The notes below the pieces were generated by a model, which saw only the letters and a program-made list of their open reading frames with translations, made no database searches and had not been told where the DNA came from. Shown here one piece after another: positions 8,462 to 17,107 of a stretch of 64,000 nucleotides of DNA (position 1 is its first letter; each line of letters opens with the position of its first letter). The stretch is taken from assembly GCF_021129235.1 (NCBI RefSeq), contig NZ_JAJOMA010000014.1:124001-188000 (forward strand), read 5' to 3'. The DNA comes from Kineosporia mesophila. GTDB lineage: Bacteria; Actinomycetota; Actinomycetes; Actinomycetales; Kineosporiaceae. The position numbers were made by a program, and so were the translations under genes.

Positions 8462-9694
8462 ATGACGCAGCACGCACGCACGACGCCGCCGTCACCGGTA
8501 GGGAAACCGATTCGCGACGATGCCGAGGCGATACGTGTCACCACCGGGCTCCTTCCCCGGCTGGCCGCCGGGGCCGCCCGCCGCGACGCCGAGCGCCTGC
8601 TGCCGCACGACGAGATCCGGCAGATCAGCGAGGCCGGGCTGTTCGCCCTCACCGTGCCCGCGGCCCTGGGCGGGGCGGACGTCTGCGTGGTCACACTGAC
8701 CGAGGTCTTCCGGCTGCTGTCGGTGGCCGACCCGAACCTCGGGCAGATCCCGAACAGCCACTACGTGTTCCTCGAGGCCCTGCGCCTGGGCGGCACCCCG
8801 GAACAGCAGCAGCGGTTCTACGGCGAGGTGCTCGCCGGGGCCCGGTACGCCAACGCCCAGACCGAGCGTGGCGGGCGCACCATCACCGACGACGTCACCA
8901 CCCTGACCCCCGACGGCGCCGGCCGGTACCGGCTGAACGGCGAGAAGTTCTACGCCACGGGCTCTTTGTTCGCCGACCGGCTGCTGGTGCGGGCGGTGCT
9001 GCCGCAGCGGCGCCCCGACGGCCGGGCCGACAAGTCGGTCGCCTTCATTCCGGCGGATGCTCCCGGAGTCCGGATTGAGGACGACTGGGACGCCTTGGGC
9101 CAGAGAACGACGGGTAGCGGGACGGTCCGTCTGGACAACGTGCTGGTCCCGGTCGCGGACGTCATCCCCTACTCGCCGATCTTCGACCGGCCCACCACCT
9201 ACGGCTCTTTCGCGCAGGTGCTGCATGCCGCCATCGACGCCGGGATCGCCCGGGCCGCACTGAACGCGGCCAAGGAGCAGGTGGCCCGGGCCCGGCCCTG
9301 GTTCGAGGCCGGCGGTGAGCGAGCCGTGGACGACCCGCTGCTGGTGCAGACGGCGGGTGAGGCGGAGATCGCCGTGCGCGGGGCCGAGGCCCTCCTCGTG
9401 AGAGCGGCCGAACTGATCGACCTCGCCCGGACCGCGCCTGACGCCGCGAACACCGCCGAGGCCTCCATCGCCACCGCCGTCGCGAAGGTGGCCGCCGCGC
9501 GGGCGGCGGTCGACGCGTCCTCCATTCTGTTCGAGCTGGCCGGCACCCGATCCGTGCTGAATTCGCTGAATCTGTCGCGGTTCTGGCGCGACGGTCGCAC
9601 CCACACCCTGCACGACCCGGTCCGCTGGAAGGTCCAGCACATCGGCCGCTGGCTGCTGGACGATGTCGCCCCGCCCCGCCACGGCCAGATCTGA
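8462..9694 (+). CDS. sfnB: SfnB-family sulfur acquisition oxidoreductase (acyl-CoA dehydrogenase fold)
   Basis: Flavin-dependent oxidoreductase/monooxygenase with the acyl-CoA dehydrogenase fold, of the SfnB/DszC branch used to release sulfur from organosulfur compounds. The sequence shows the family's IPNSHYVFLEALRL and ANAQTERGGRT segments, GQRTTGSGTV in the middle beta domain, FELAGTRSVLNSLNLSRFWRD and the terminal HTLHDPVRWKVQHIGRWLLD. The length of 410 aa is normal. A GAGGAG Shine-Dalgarno precedes the ATG by 5 bases. It opens a two-gene run with the SsuD-like enzyme 14 bases downstream. Substrate specificity within the family (sulfone, sulfonate, dibenzothiophene-like) cannot be read from sequence. 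Confidence 0.85.
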   Translation: MTQHARTTPPSPVGKPIRDDAEAIRVTTGLLPRLAAGAARRDAERLLPHDEIRQISEAGLFALTVPAALGGADVCVVTLTEVFRLLSVADPNLGQIPNSHYVFLEALRLGGTPEQQQRFYGEVLAGARYANAQTERGGRTITDDVTTLTPDGAGRYRLNGEKFYATGSLFADRLLVRAVLPQRRPDGRADKSVAFIPADAPGVRIEDDWDALGQRTTGSGTVRLDNVLVPVADVIPYSPIFDRPTTYGSFAQVLHAAIDAGIARAALNAAKEQVARARPWFEAGGERAVDDPLLVQTAGEAEIAVRGAEALLVRAAELIDLARTAPDAANTAEASIATAVAKVAAARAAVDASSILFELAGTRSVLNSLNLSRFWRDGRTHTLHDPVRWKVQHIGRWLLDDVAPPRHGQI

Positions 9695-9708
9695 GAAAGG
9701 CACCCCCG

Positions 9709-10881
9709 ATGTCTCTCACCTTCCACTGGTTCCTGCCCACCTACGGCGACTCCCGGTTCATCGTCGGCGGCGGCCACGGCCTGCCCGCCGGCACCGCCTC
9801 GGGCGACCGCCGGGCGAGTCTCGGCTACCTGGGCTCGATCGCCCGCGCCGCCGAGGAATTCGGCTTCACCGGGGCTCTCACCCCGGCCGGCGCCTGGTGC
9901 GAGGACGCGTGGCTCACCACCGCGATGCTGACGCGCGAGTCGGAGCGGCTGAAGTTCCTCATCGCCTTCCGCCCCGGCCTGATCAGCCCCACCCTGGCCG
10001 CGCAGATGTCCGCCACGTTCGACGCCCACGCCCCGGGCCGGCTGCTGCTCAACGTGGTCACCGGCGGCGAGGCCCATGAGCAGCGTTCCTACGGCGACTT
10101 CCTCTCCAAGGAAGAGCGGTACGCCCGCTCCGACGAGTTCCTCACCGTGATCCGCGGTCTCTGGCGCGGTGAGACCGTCAGCCTGGACGGCAAGCACATC
10201 CAGGTCGAGAAGGCCACCCTCCCGTCTGTGCCCCCGGTGGCCCCGCCCCTGTACTTCGGCGGATCGTCCGCGGCCGCCGGGCCGGTCGCCGCCGAGCACG
10301 CCGACGTGTACCTGACCTGGGGCGAGCCGCCCGCGCAGGTGGCCGAGAAGATTGCCTGGATTCGCCGGCTGGCCGCCGCGCGGGGCCGCGAGATTCGTTT
10401 CGGCATAAGGCTTCACGTGATCACCCGCGACACCGCCGACGAGGCCTGGGCCCGCGCCCAGGGCCTGCTCGACGCCCTCGGCGACGACATCGTCCCGGCC
10501 GCCCAGGCCGGCCTGGCCCGCAGCGAGTCGACCGGTCAGGCCCGGATGCGCGAACTGCACGAGGCCGTGCGGGCCTCCGGCGACTGGCGCGACCCGCGCA
10601 CGCTGGAGGTCTACCCGAACCTCTGGGCCGGTGTCGGCCTGGTCCGCGGCGGCGCCGGAACTGCTCTGGTCGGAAGCCATTGCGAGGTGGCCGACCGGAT
10701 CGCCGAGTACGCCGCCCTCGGCATCGACGAGTTCGTGCTCTCCGGCTACCCGCACCTGGAAGAGCTGTACTGGTTCGGCGAGGGTGTGCTGCCGCAGCTG
10801 CGCGAGCGCGGGCTGTTCACCGGCCCCAGCACCCAGGGCACCGGCCACACCCCGTTCCTGCCCGCCGCACCCTCCCGATGA
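9709..10881 (+). CDS. ssuD: SsuD-like FMNH2-dependent alkanesulfonate monooxygenase
   Basis: Luciferase-like TIM-barrel enzyme that uses reduced FMN and oxygen to cleave the C-S bond of sulfonates, giving an aldehyde and sulfite. SsuD hallmarks are FHWFLPTYGDSR at the N-terminus, FRPGLISPTLAAQMSATFD, the segment LLLNVVTGGEAHEQRSYGDF, PPLYFGGSS and the C-terminal GIDEFVLSGYPHLEELYWFGE. Length (390 aa) matches the family. It depends on an NAD(P)H:FMN reductase (SsuE), which is absent from this locus. The sfnB-like gene is immediately upstream with GAAAGG before this ATG, so both are likely one transcript. Confidence 0.9.
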   Translation: MSLTFHWFLPTYGDSRFIVGGGHGLPAGTASGDRRASLGYLGSIARAAEEFGFTGALTPAGAWCEDAWLTTAMLTRESERLKFLIAFRPGLISPTLAAQMSATFDAHAPGRLLLNVVTGGEAHEQRSYGDFLSKEERYARSDEFLTVIRGLWRGETVSLDGKHIQVEKATLPSVPPVAPPLYFGGSSAAAGPVAAEHADVYLTWGEPPAQVAEKIAWIRRLAAARGREIRFGIRLHVITRDTADEAWARAQGLLDALGDDIVPAAQAGLARSESTGQARMRELHEAVRASGDWRDPRTLEVYPNLWAGVGLVRGGAGTALVGSHCEVADRIAEYAALGIDEFVLSGYPHLEELYWFGEGVLPQLRERGLFTGPSTQGTGHTPFLPAAPSR

Positions 10882-11249
10882 ACTTCGTGTCCCACGGACA
10901 CACCCCCTCCGACAATGACGTCACCTTCTTGACCTTTCGCCGGCCGAGCCCACCCCCATCGCCTGGGCGATCGAGCGCGACACGGTGACGTACGTGAGCT
11001 CCCGCCGCCGGGTTTCAGCCACTCCAGCGGCGACACCCCTCTGTCTCCCCGCGACCGGCCGGTCGATCCCGGGCCGGCGAGTACGTCGTCCTCAGCCCGC
11101 ACGACCGGTGACCTACAAGCGCCACGAACTCGGAGCGCGGTTCGTCAACGGAGTGGAACCGGCACCCTCCGGCTACCGGTGACAGGTTATCTGTGCGTCA
11201 ATTGTCCAAATAGGGGCCTTTGGCGGCGCTCCGATGGTTGCATGGACCC
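10882..11249. other. Intergenic region with possible coding relic
   Basis: About 370 bases. Around 10937-11010 one frame reads PAEPTPIAWAIERDTVTYV with every third base G or C, and around 11109-11180 the same frame reads TYKRHELGARFVNGV. The part between looks scrambled and no start with a ribosome site is present, so this may be the remnant of a lost gene. An AT-richer stretch at 11183-11215 (TTATCTGTGCGTCAATTG) could hold the promoter of the methyltransferase gene. Confidence 0.3.
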
Positions 11250-12248
11250 ATGTCGCAGAACTGGGCCCAGCAGGCCGCAACCCGCGCACTGAAGCCCGCC
11301 CTCAACGTCCTCGACCGGCGCATCGAGCGCCTCGCGCGCAAGCGGGCGCGTCAGGTCGTGGACGAGAGCCGGTCCGTCCGCGACCTGAAGGGTGAGGCGA
11401 ACAAGCTACGCAAGGAACTGGTGTCCGTGCAGACCGAACTGGCGCGGATGCGCGGCGAGGTGACGTCGTCGGGCTTCGCCATCGACCTGCTCCTGGGGTC
11501 GCACGGCCGCCGCAGTTCGCGCCTGATGAACAAGGAGGATCTGCAGAAGCTGGCCGCCCAGGTGACCCGGACCGCGCAGGCCCCGGACGCCTACAACCGG
11601 GTGGTGCAGGCCTACCGGACCCTGTTCGAGCTGGAGCTGCGGGGCGTGGGGCGCCTGGCCGGCAGCCCCCAGAACATTGTCGGCAAGCTCGCCACGACCC
11701 CGCTGCTGGACCCGCCGAACGGTGAGATTCTGGAAATCGGGACGCTTTTCGGGTTGTTCTCGGGCGGGATGGTGCGGCAGATCAGCCGGATCGGGCTGAA
11801 GTACGAGCTGACCATCATCGATCCGCTGGCCTCGGTGCAGTTGCAGGTCACACAGCTGCGGCCGGACACCTCCGGCTCCCCCGTCACCGAGACCGTCGTG
11901 CGCGAGAACCTGGCGCTGGCCGGGGTCGATCCGGAACGGCTGCGGCTGATCCGGGGCTTCTCCGAAGACCCCGCGATCCAGGCCCAGGCCAGTGACCGGG
12001 AGTACGGGGTCATCGTGATCGACGGTGACCACTCGGCCGAGGGCGTGGCCAACGACCTGGTGTTCGCCGAGAAGATAGCGGCGCCGGGCGGAATCGTGGT
12101 GCTCGACGACTACGGCACCCAGGGCTGGCCGGGGGTGGAAGAGGCCGCCACGCGCCATCTGGCCGGCGACACCCGGTTCGAGTTCCTCGGCCGGGTGTCG
12201 ACCAGCGCGTTCCTGCGGGCCCGGCCGCTCGGTACCGAGGCCGAGTAG
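11250..12248 (+). CDS. Class I SAM-dependent methyltransferase with N-terminal coiled coil
   Basis: Residues about 20-80 are a charged, Leu-rich helix (ERLARKRARQVVDE ... KLRKELVSVQTEL) likely to form a coiled coil. The C-terminal part (about 150-325) is a Rossmann methyltransferase of the Methyltransf_24 type: motif I LEIGTLFGLFSGGM, the acidic strand LTIIDPL and the post-motif IVIDGDHSAEGVANDLVFA ... GGIVVLDDYG. Such proteins often act on saccharides or on surface and secondary-metabolite intermediates; the acceptor is unknown. The ATG at 11250 is preferred over TTG 11220 because it begins the helix, though neither has a good ribosome site. It sits inside the sulfur locus but nothing ties it functionally to it. 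Confidence 0.75.
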   Translation: MSQNWAQQAATRALKPALNVLDRRIERLARKRARQVVDESRSVRDLKGEANKLRKELVSVQTELARMRGEVTSSGFAIDLLLGSHGRRSSRLMNKEDLQKLAAQVTRTAQAPDAYNRVVQAYRTLFELELRGVGRLAGSPQNIVGKLATTPLLDPPNGEILEIGTLFGLFSGGMVRQISRIGLKYELTIIDPLASVQLQVTQLRPDTSGSPVTETVVRENLALAGVDPERLRLIRGFSEDPAIQAQASDREYGVIVIDGDHSAEGVANDLVFAEKIAAPGGIVVLDDYGTQGWPGVEEAATRHLAGDTRFEFLGRVSTSAFLRARPLGTEAE

Positions 12249-12259
12249 CCGGGTGGCGG

Positions 12260-12421
12260 TCAGGTCGACCGGCGCCGGAACAGGGTGCCCGACAGCGCCA
12301 CGCTGATCAGCAGCAGTCCCGCGCTCCCGGCCAGGGCCTGCCCGGCGTTGCTGCCGGGGGCCGGGTTCAGGCGGCCGACCAGGGTGACAGCGGTGTTGAC
12401 GGTGGTGGGCAGGTCAGACAC
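12260..12421 (-). CDS. Small single-pass membrane protein (53 aa)
   Basis: Short ORF with GTG start; GAGGAG lies 7 bases upstream, an excellent ribosome site. The C-terminal half is one hydrophobic helix (ALAGSAGLLLISVALSGTLF) followed by RRRST, so the protein should be anchored with its basic tail inside; the N-terminal half is polar. It looks like a lone tail similar in layout to a cell-wall sorting signal, but there is no LPxTG. It overlaps the end of another tiny ORF by 8 bases (translational coupling) and lies downstream of the amidohydrolase gene. Function unknown; it could also be the 3' end of a broken gene. Confidence 0.45.
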   Translation of the reverse strand: MSDLPTTVNTAVTLVGRLNPAPGSNAGQALAGSAGLLLISVALSGTLFRRRST

Positions 12422-12503
12422 GAGCGGTCTCCTCGGGGGTGACGGTCCGGGCGGCGCGGCCGCTGAAGGCGAAGAACGTGTCGTTCAGATCGGGACGGTG
12501 CAC
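12414..12503 (-). CDS. Very small ORF (29 aa) coupled to the membrane ORF
   Basis: GTG start at 12503 with AGGGA 5 bases upstream; an in-frame ATG at 12527 would give 37 aa. The peptide (VHRPDLNDTFFAFSGRAART then VTPEETARV) has no recognised domain. Its stop overlaps the start of the 53-aa membrane ORF, so the two may be translated together or may once have been a single protein now split by a frameshift. The stretch upstream includes a TGATCATG motif like that of the palindromes elsewhere in the window. Confidence 0.3.
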   Translation of the reverse strand: MHRPDLNDTFFAFSGRAARTVTPEETARV

Positions 12504-12575
12504 CCCCAATCCCTTATTTGTGATCATGGCGGAGGTGGGGGTTCCCGAAGTTGCCGGCCGATCACCGGTCCGGGG

Positions 12576-13688
12576 TCACGGGACGAGGTGGCCCTCCTGG
12601 ATCACGGCTACCACGTGGGACGGGTCGTCGTACGTCGCCGGGTCTGTCGGGTCGGCATCGAGAATGACCGCGTCGGCGCGCTTTCCGGGGGCGATCACTC
12701 CCCCGGCCTCGTCCCGGAGCAGCCGGGCGCCGTTGCGGGTCGCGGCCAGCAGGGCCTGCGGTCCGCTCAGGCCCGCCCGCAGCAGGGCGCCGATCTCGAC
12801 CAGGTTGGTGCCGTGGTGTTCCGGACTGCCGAAGTCGCTGCCGAGGGCCAGGGGCAGACCGGCGTCGCGGGCGTGCAGCACGGCGCGGTCGTGGGCCGCG
12901 ATCGCGTCGGTGATCCGGGCCAGGGGTACACCCGTCAGCGCACCGGACTCGATCAGGTCCCGCAGGTGCCGGTAGATGGTGAGGGTGGGCACGAAGGTCA
13001 GACCCGCCTCCGCCGCCCGACGGGCCTGACCCGCCGTGAGATACATTCCGTGCTCGATACTGCCGGCACCGGAATCGATGGCCCAGTCGATGGATTCACC
13101 GCCCCAGGTGTGCACCATCAGCCGGGCGTCGCCGGCCACCCGGACCGCCGCCCGCATCTGCTCCCGGGTGAAGTTCGACGCCAGCACGTCACCACCGCTC
13201 GTGGCCGCGCCGCCGGTGGCGATCAGCTTGATCCACTGGGCACCCCGGTCGAGCGAGCGACGCACCGCATCGGTCAGATCGGCCACCGAACCGGCCCGTT
13301 CGGGGCCGATCAGGTCGACCGCGATCTGCACCCGCGGACCGGGCAGCACGCCGGCGGCCAGCGCCGACGTCAGGTCCCTTCCGGCCCCACCACCGTCCCG
13401 GAGACTGGTGACGCCTGCCCGCAGGGTGGACAGTAGCGCGTCAGCGGTCTGCTGATCCCGCTCCGCCCGGGAGCGGCGCTCCCGGTCCGCCCGATGGAAA
13501 TCGTTCCAGGTGATGTGCGTATGGCAGTCGTAAACACCAGGAATCAGCCACTTTCCGTGAGCGTCGAGCACCGGGGCGCCGGGTGGTACGGAATCGGTGA
13601 ACACCCCGTCGGCGACGCCGACAGCGCCGCTGGTGACAAACGTCCCCCATTCGTCCATCACCTGAGCGCCCGTGATCGACAGTGCCAT
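12576..13688 (-). CDS. Metal-dependent amidohydrolase (imidazolonepropionase/prolidase-like)
   Basis: Binuclear-metal amidohydrolase with the urease/dihydroorotase-type TIM barrel. Metal motif HTH is at residues 56-58 (DCHTHITWND); the barrel continues with WIKLIATGGA (possible carbamylated Lys), MVHTWGG and IEHGMYL histidines and the terminal catalytic Asp in LGSDFGS. The C-terminal strand ... GVIAPGKRADAVILDADP is typical. The ATG at 13688 is used because it overlaps the stop of the upstream ABC ATPase gene (TGATG) and begins the family N-terminus. Encoded last in the five-gene transporter operon, it most likely hydrolyses an amide or cyclic amide in whatever the transporter imports. Confidence 0.85.
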   Translation of the reverse strand: MALSITGAQVMDEWGTFVTSGAVGVADGVFTDSVPPGAPVLDAHGKWLIPGVYDCHTHITWNDFHRADRERRSRAERDQQTADALLSTLRAGVTSLRDGGGAGRDLTSALAAGVLPGPRVQIAVDLIGPERAGSVADLTDAVRRSLDRGAQWIKLIATGGAATSGGDVLASNFTREQMRAAVRVAGDARLMVHTWGGESIDWAIDSGAGSIEHGMYLTAGQARRAAEAGLTFVPTLTIYRHLRDLIESGALTGVPLARITDAIAAHDRAVLHARDAGLPLALGSDFGSPEHHGTNLVEIGALLRAGLSGPQALLAATRNGARLLRDEAGGVIAPGKRADAVILDADPTDPATYDDPSHVVAVIQEGHLVP

Positions 13689-14476
13689 CAGGGCTTCTCC
13701 CGGTTGTTCCCGGAGGTCTTCGCGTAGGAGGGCAGGCGCGGAACGGCTTTCAGCAGACGCTGAGTGTACGGGTGCTGGGGTGCGGTGAGAACCTCGGCGA
13801 CCGGCCCGCGTTCGACGATCTCGCCGTCCTGCATGACCAGCACGCTGTCGCACAGGAAGCGCACGAGCGACAGGTCGTGCGAGATGACCAGGAAACCGAC
13901 GCCGAGCTCGGTGCGCAGCGAGGCGAAGAGCCGCAGGATCGACGCCTGCACCGAAACGTCCAGCGCCGAGGTGGGTTCGTCGGCGACGATCAATTGAGGA
14001 CGCAGCACCACGGCTCGGGCGATCGCGGCCCGCTGTCGCTGGCCACCGGACAACCGGGACGGGCGCACCCGGGCGAGTTCCTCGGTCAGGGCGACCTCAC
14101 CGAGCACGGTGCGCACGAAGTCGTCCACCTGCGCCTTCGGCGCCAGCCGGTGCACCGTGACCAGTTCCCGCAGCATCGACCAGGTGCTCAGGCGCGGGTT
14201 CAGGGACAGGTAGGGGTCCTGGAACACCATCTGCACACCGCGGCGCTGCGCGAGGGAACGCGTCGCGCCGAGCCGGTCACCGGCCAGGTCGATGCTCCCG
14301 GCGCCGGGGGTCAGGAACCCGGCGACGGCCCGGCCGATGGTGGTCTTGCCCGAGCCGGATTCCCCGACCAGACCGACGATCTCGCCCGGCGCGACCTCGA
14401 AGCTGACGTCGTTCACCGCGACCGTGCGACCGTACTCGACGCGCAGGCCGTCGACCTTCAGCAGGGGCGCGCTCAT
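13688..14476 (-). CDS. Dipeptide/oligopeptide-type ABC transporter ATPase (DppF-like)
   Basis: Second ATPase of a Dpp/Opp-type importer. Walker A GESGSGKTT at about 38-46, Q-loop VFQDPYLSLNP, signature LSGGQRQR, Walker B LIVADEPTSALD and switch SHDLS are all intact. The C-terminal PVAEVLTAPQHPYTQRLLKAVP is the oligopeptide-transporter tail, which in some relatives holds an iron-sulfur site; the cysteines are absent here. It overlaps the preceding ATPase gene by 4 bases and the amidohydrolase gene by 1. Confidence 0.9.
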   Translation of the reverse strand: MSAPLLKVDGLRVEYGRTVAVNDVSFEVAPGEIVGLVGESGSGKTTIGRAVAGFLTPGAGSIDLAGDRLGATRSLAQRRGVQMVFQDPYLSLNPRLSTWSMLRELVTVHRLAPKAQVDDFVRTVLGEVALTEELARVRPSRLSGGQRQRAAIARAVVLRPQLIVADEPTSALDVSVQASILRLFASLRTELGVGFLVISHDLSLVRFLCDSVLVMQDGEIVERGPVAEVLTAPQHPYTQRLLKAVPRLPSYAKTSGNNREKP

Positions 14477-15276
14477 GCGGTCAGCTCGATCACGGAGTCC
14501 AGCAGGGTGCGCATGTACGGGTGCGAGGGCGCCGTGAGTACCTGCTCGGTGGCACCCCGCTCGACGATCCGGCCGTGCCGCATGACCAGCAGCTGGGTGC
14601 TGACCTGGGAGACCACGGCGAGGTCGTGACTGACGAAGAGCAGGCCCATCGCCCGGCTGGTGCGCAGGTCGTCCAGCAGGGAGAGGATCTCGGCCTGCAC
14701 CGTGACGTCCAGGGCGGTGGTCGGCTCGTCGCAGAGCAAGAACTCCGGCTCCCCGGCCAGGGCGCGCGCGATCACGACGCGCTGGCGCTGACCGCCGGAC
14801 AGCTCGTGCGGATAGGCCCGGTAGCGCCCGGCCGCGTCCGGGATCTGTACCTGTTCCAGCAGTTCCAGTGCCTCGGCGCGGGCGGACGCGCCGTCGCGGC
14901 CCACCACGTGACGGCGGACCTCCGCGATCTGGTCACCCACCCGCATCAGCGGATCCAGCGCCGTCGAGGGGTCCTGGAGGATCAGGCCCAGCCGGTGCCC
15001 CCGCGCGGCGCGAGCCGCCCGGGCCGGGGCGTGCGCCAGTTCGGTTCCGTCGAGCCTGATCTCCCCGGCCGTGGCGGTGACGCCGCTGGGCAGCAACGCC
15101 ATGATCGCCTTGAGGATCAGGCTCTTGCCCGAGCCGGACTCCCCCACGATGCCGACCGCCTCGCCCCGCGCCAGCGTCAGGTCGATGTCCGACACGATCG
15201 TCACGGTTTCCCGCCGGCGCCGCGCGGTCACGGCCAGACCGCGGACCGTCAGGCCGGTTTCGGCTAGCTCACTCAA
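14473..15276 (-). CDS. Dipeptide/oligopeptide-type ABC transporter ATPase (DppD-like)
   Basis: First ATPase of the importer. Walker A GESGSGKSL, Q-loop ILQDPSTALDP, signature LSGGQRQR, Walker B LLCDEPTTALD and SHDLAVV are present, with the family tail TAPSHPYMRTLLDSV. The TTG start at 15276 overlaps the permease stop (ATTGA) and has GGGAGAGA upstream; the open frame extends further 5' but only as overlap with the permease gene. Together with the DppF-like partner it forms the ATPase heterodimer. Confidence 0.9.
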   Translation of the reverse strand: MSELAETGLTVRGLAVTARRRRETVTIVSDIDLTLARGEAVGIVGESGSGKSLILKAIMALLPSGVTATAGEIRLDGTELAHAPARAARAARGHRLGLILQDPSTALDPLMRVGDQIAEVRRHVVGRDGASARAEALELLEQVQIPDAAGRYRAYPHELSGGQRQRVVIARALAGEPEFLLCDEPTTALDVTVQAEILSLLDDLRTSRAMGLLFVSHDLAVVSQVSTQLLVMRHGRIVERGATEQVLTAPSHPYMRTLLDSVIELTA

Positions 15277-16085
15277 TCTCTCTCCCGGTACAGATCGGCC
15301 AGGCCGTCGGCCAGCAGCGAGAACCCGATTCCGGTCACCAGCACGGCGAGACCGGGGAAGACGGCGATCCACCACTGGGTGGTGACGAACGCCTGCCCGT
15401 CGAAGATCATCGTGCCCCAGTCGGGTGTGGGCGGCCGGATACCCAGGCCCAGATAGCTGAGCGTCACGATGGCGAGGATCACGAACACCACGTCGGTGAC
15501 GGCCAGCACGATCAGCTGGGGCACCGCATTGGGCAGGATGTGGCGGCCGATCACCCGGCGGCGGCTCAGGCCACCGCCCCGGGCCGCGGCCACCCAGTTC
15601 TCCCCGGCGAATCCCCGCGTCCCGTTCCGCACCACGCGTGCGTAGTTCACCCAGGCCACGGCGGCGAGCGCGAGGTAGATCGACCTCTCGCCGGTGCCCA
15701 GGACGGCGACGAGGGCCAGGACGATGACGTAGAACGGGAAGGCCATGACGGTGTCGATGACGAACCGGACGACGCGGTCGAGCGGTCCGCCGAAGTACCC
15801 GGCCAGCAGGCCGAGCAGGGTTCCGACGGCCAGCGGTGCGAGGACGGCGAGTACGCCGACGCGCAGGTCGGTGCGGCCCGCATAGACGACGCGGGCCCAG
15901 ACGTCGCGGCCGAGCTGGTCGGTGCCGAACGGGTGCGACCAGCTCGGTGGCTGCAGGCCTGCGGTCAGGCCGAGTGCCGTCGGGTCGTGCCCGGTGACCA
16001 GGGGCGCGGCGATCGCCAGGACGATCATCGTCCCCACCACCGCCAGGCCGGCGACGAGGGTGGCGCCCGGGCGGGTGCTGGTCAC
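15273..16085 (-). CDS. Dipeptide/oligopeptide-type ABC transporter permease (DppC-like)
   Basis: Inner-membrane permease with about six hydrophobic helices. The DppC-type start of the mature domain reads HPFGTDQLGRDVWARVVYAGRTDL, and the coupling (EAA-like) loop is NWVAAARGGGLSRRRVIGRHIL. GTG at 16085 overlaps the preceding permease stop (GTGA) and gives 270 aa. The C-terminus MIFDGQAFVTTQWWIAVFPG is typical of the subfamily. Confidence 0.88.
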   Translation of the reverse strand: MTSTRPGATLVAGLAVVGTMIVLAIAAPLVTGHDPTALGLTAGLQPPSWSHPFGTDQLGRDVWARVVYAGRTDLRVGVLAVLAPLAVGTLLGLLAGYFGGPLDRVVRFVIDTVMAFPFYVIVLALVAVLGTGERSIYLALAAVAWVNYARVVRNGTRGFAGENWVAAARGGGLSRRRVIGRHILPNAVPQLIVLAVTDVVFVILAIVTLSYLGLGIRPPTPDWGTMIFDGQAFVTTQWWIAVFPGLAVLVTGIGFSLLADGLADLYRERD

Positions 16086-17107
16086 AGGGCCGCACCGCCC
16101 CGAGCCAGACGCGGGTCGAGCAGGCGCACGACCAGGTCGGTGAGCAGGTTCACCACGACGACCAGCACGGCGGTGTAGATGACGATGCCGGTGATGGTGG
16201 TGGAGTCGCGGTTCGTGATCGACCGGAACATCAGGTCTCCCACTCCGGGGATGGTGAACACCGACTCCACGACGAAGGTTCCGCCGATCAGGTAGGCGAG
16301 GTTGGTGCCGACCAGGGTCAGTGCCGGGAGGGCGGCGTTCGGTATCAGGTGCCGCAGGAGGATGCGCCGGGAGCTCAGGCCGGTGGCCCGGGCGGCGACG
16401 ACGAAGTCCGCGTGGAGCACCTCGAGCAGCTGGGCGCGCAGGCTCCGGGCCAGCAGCGGCACGATGCCGACGGCGGCGGTGACGGCGGGCAGGACCAGCG
16501 AGCGCAGCCAGGCAGCCGGGCCGGTGCCGAGCCCGGCCACCGGGAACCACCGCAGGTGAACGGAGAACAGCAGCACCAGAAGGAGTCCCAGCCAGAAGGC
16601 GGGCACGGCGATGCCGGCGCTGAGCACGACCCGCAGGACGTGGTCGGGCCAGCGGTTCTGGTGGGTGGCGCTGACGACCGCGATGGCGGTGGCCAGCAGC
16701 ACGGCGATGAGCATGGCCAGCACGACGATCGACAGGGTGGCGCCGGCCCGGGCGGTGATCGCCGAGCGCACCGATTCGCCGTTCACCATCGACGGGCCGA
16801 CGTCGCCGTGGGTGATCAGGTTGCGCAGCAGGGTGCCCAGTTGCGACCACCACGGCCGGTCGAGGCCGAGCTGGGCGGCGAGCTGCTGCCGGGTGGCGTC
16901 GGTGGCGTGGCTGCCGAGCTGGGCCGACAGCGCCGAGCCGGGCATGGCGCGCGAGAGCCCGAAGGCCAGCACGACGACGGCCAGGGTGACGGCCACCGCG
17001 TAGGCGATGAGCCGGCCGGAGGCCCGGGCCCAGGACCGCACGACGGCGGCCCGCCGGGTCTGATCCCGGCGGGCTCCGTCGTGCGGGTTACTGGGCGATC
17101 CAGGCAT
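16082..17107 (-). CDS. Dipeptide/oligopeptide-type ABC transporter permease (DppB-like)
   Basis: Companion permease of 341 aa. One N-terminal helix (LIAYAVAVTLAVVVLAFGL) is followed by an external loop with the DppB-type QLGLDRPWWSQLG, then five more helices and the coupling loop DFVVAARATGLSSRRILLRHLIPNA (pieces visible in order). It begins inside the last 20 bases of the binding-protein gene, so expression is coupled. Confidence 0.88.
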   Translation of the reverse strand: MPGSPSNPHDGARRDQTRRAAVVRSWARASGRLIAYAVAVTLAVVVLAFGLSRAMPGSALSAQLGSHATDATRQQLAAQLGLDRPWWSQLGTLLRNLITHGDVGPSMVNGESVRSAITARAGATLSIVVLAMLIAVLLATAIAVVSATHQNRWPDHVLRVVLSAGIAVPAFWLGLLLVLLFSVHLRWFPVAGLGTGPAAWLRSLVLPAVTAAVGIVPLLARSLRAQLLEVLHADFVVAARATGLSSRRILLRHLIPNAALPALTLVGTNLAYLIGGTFVVESVFTIPGVGDLMFRSITNRDSTTITGIVIYTAVLVVVVNLLTDLVVRLLDPRLARGGAAL

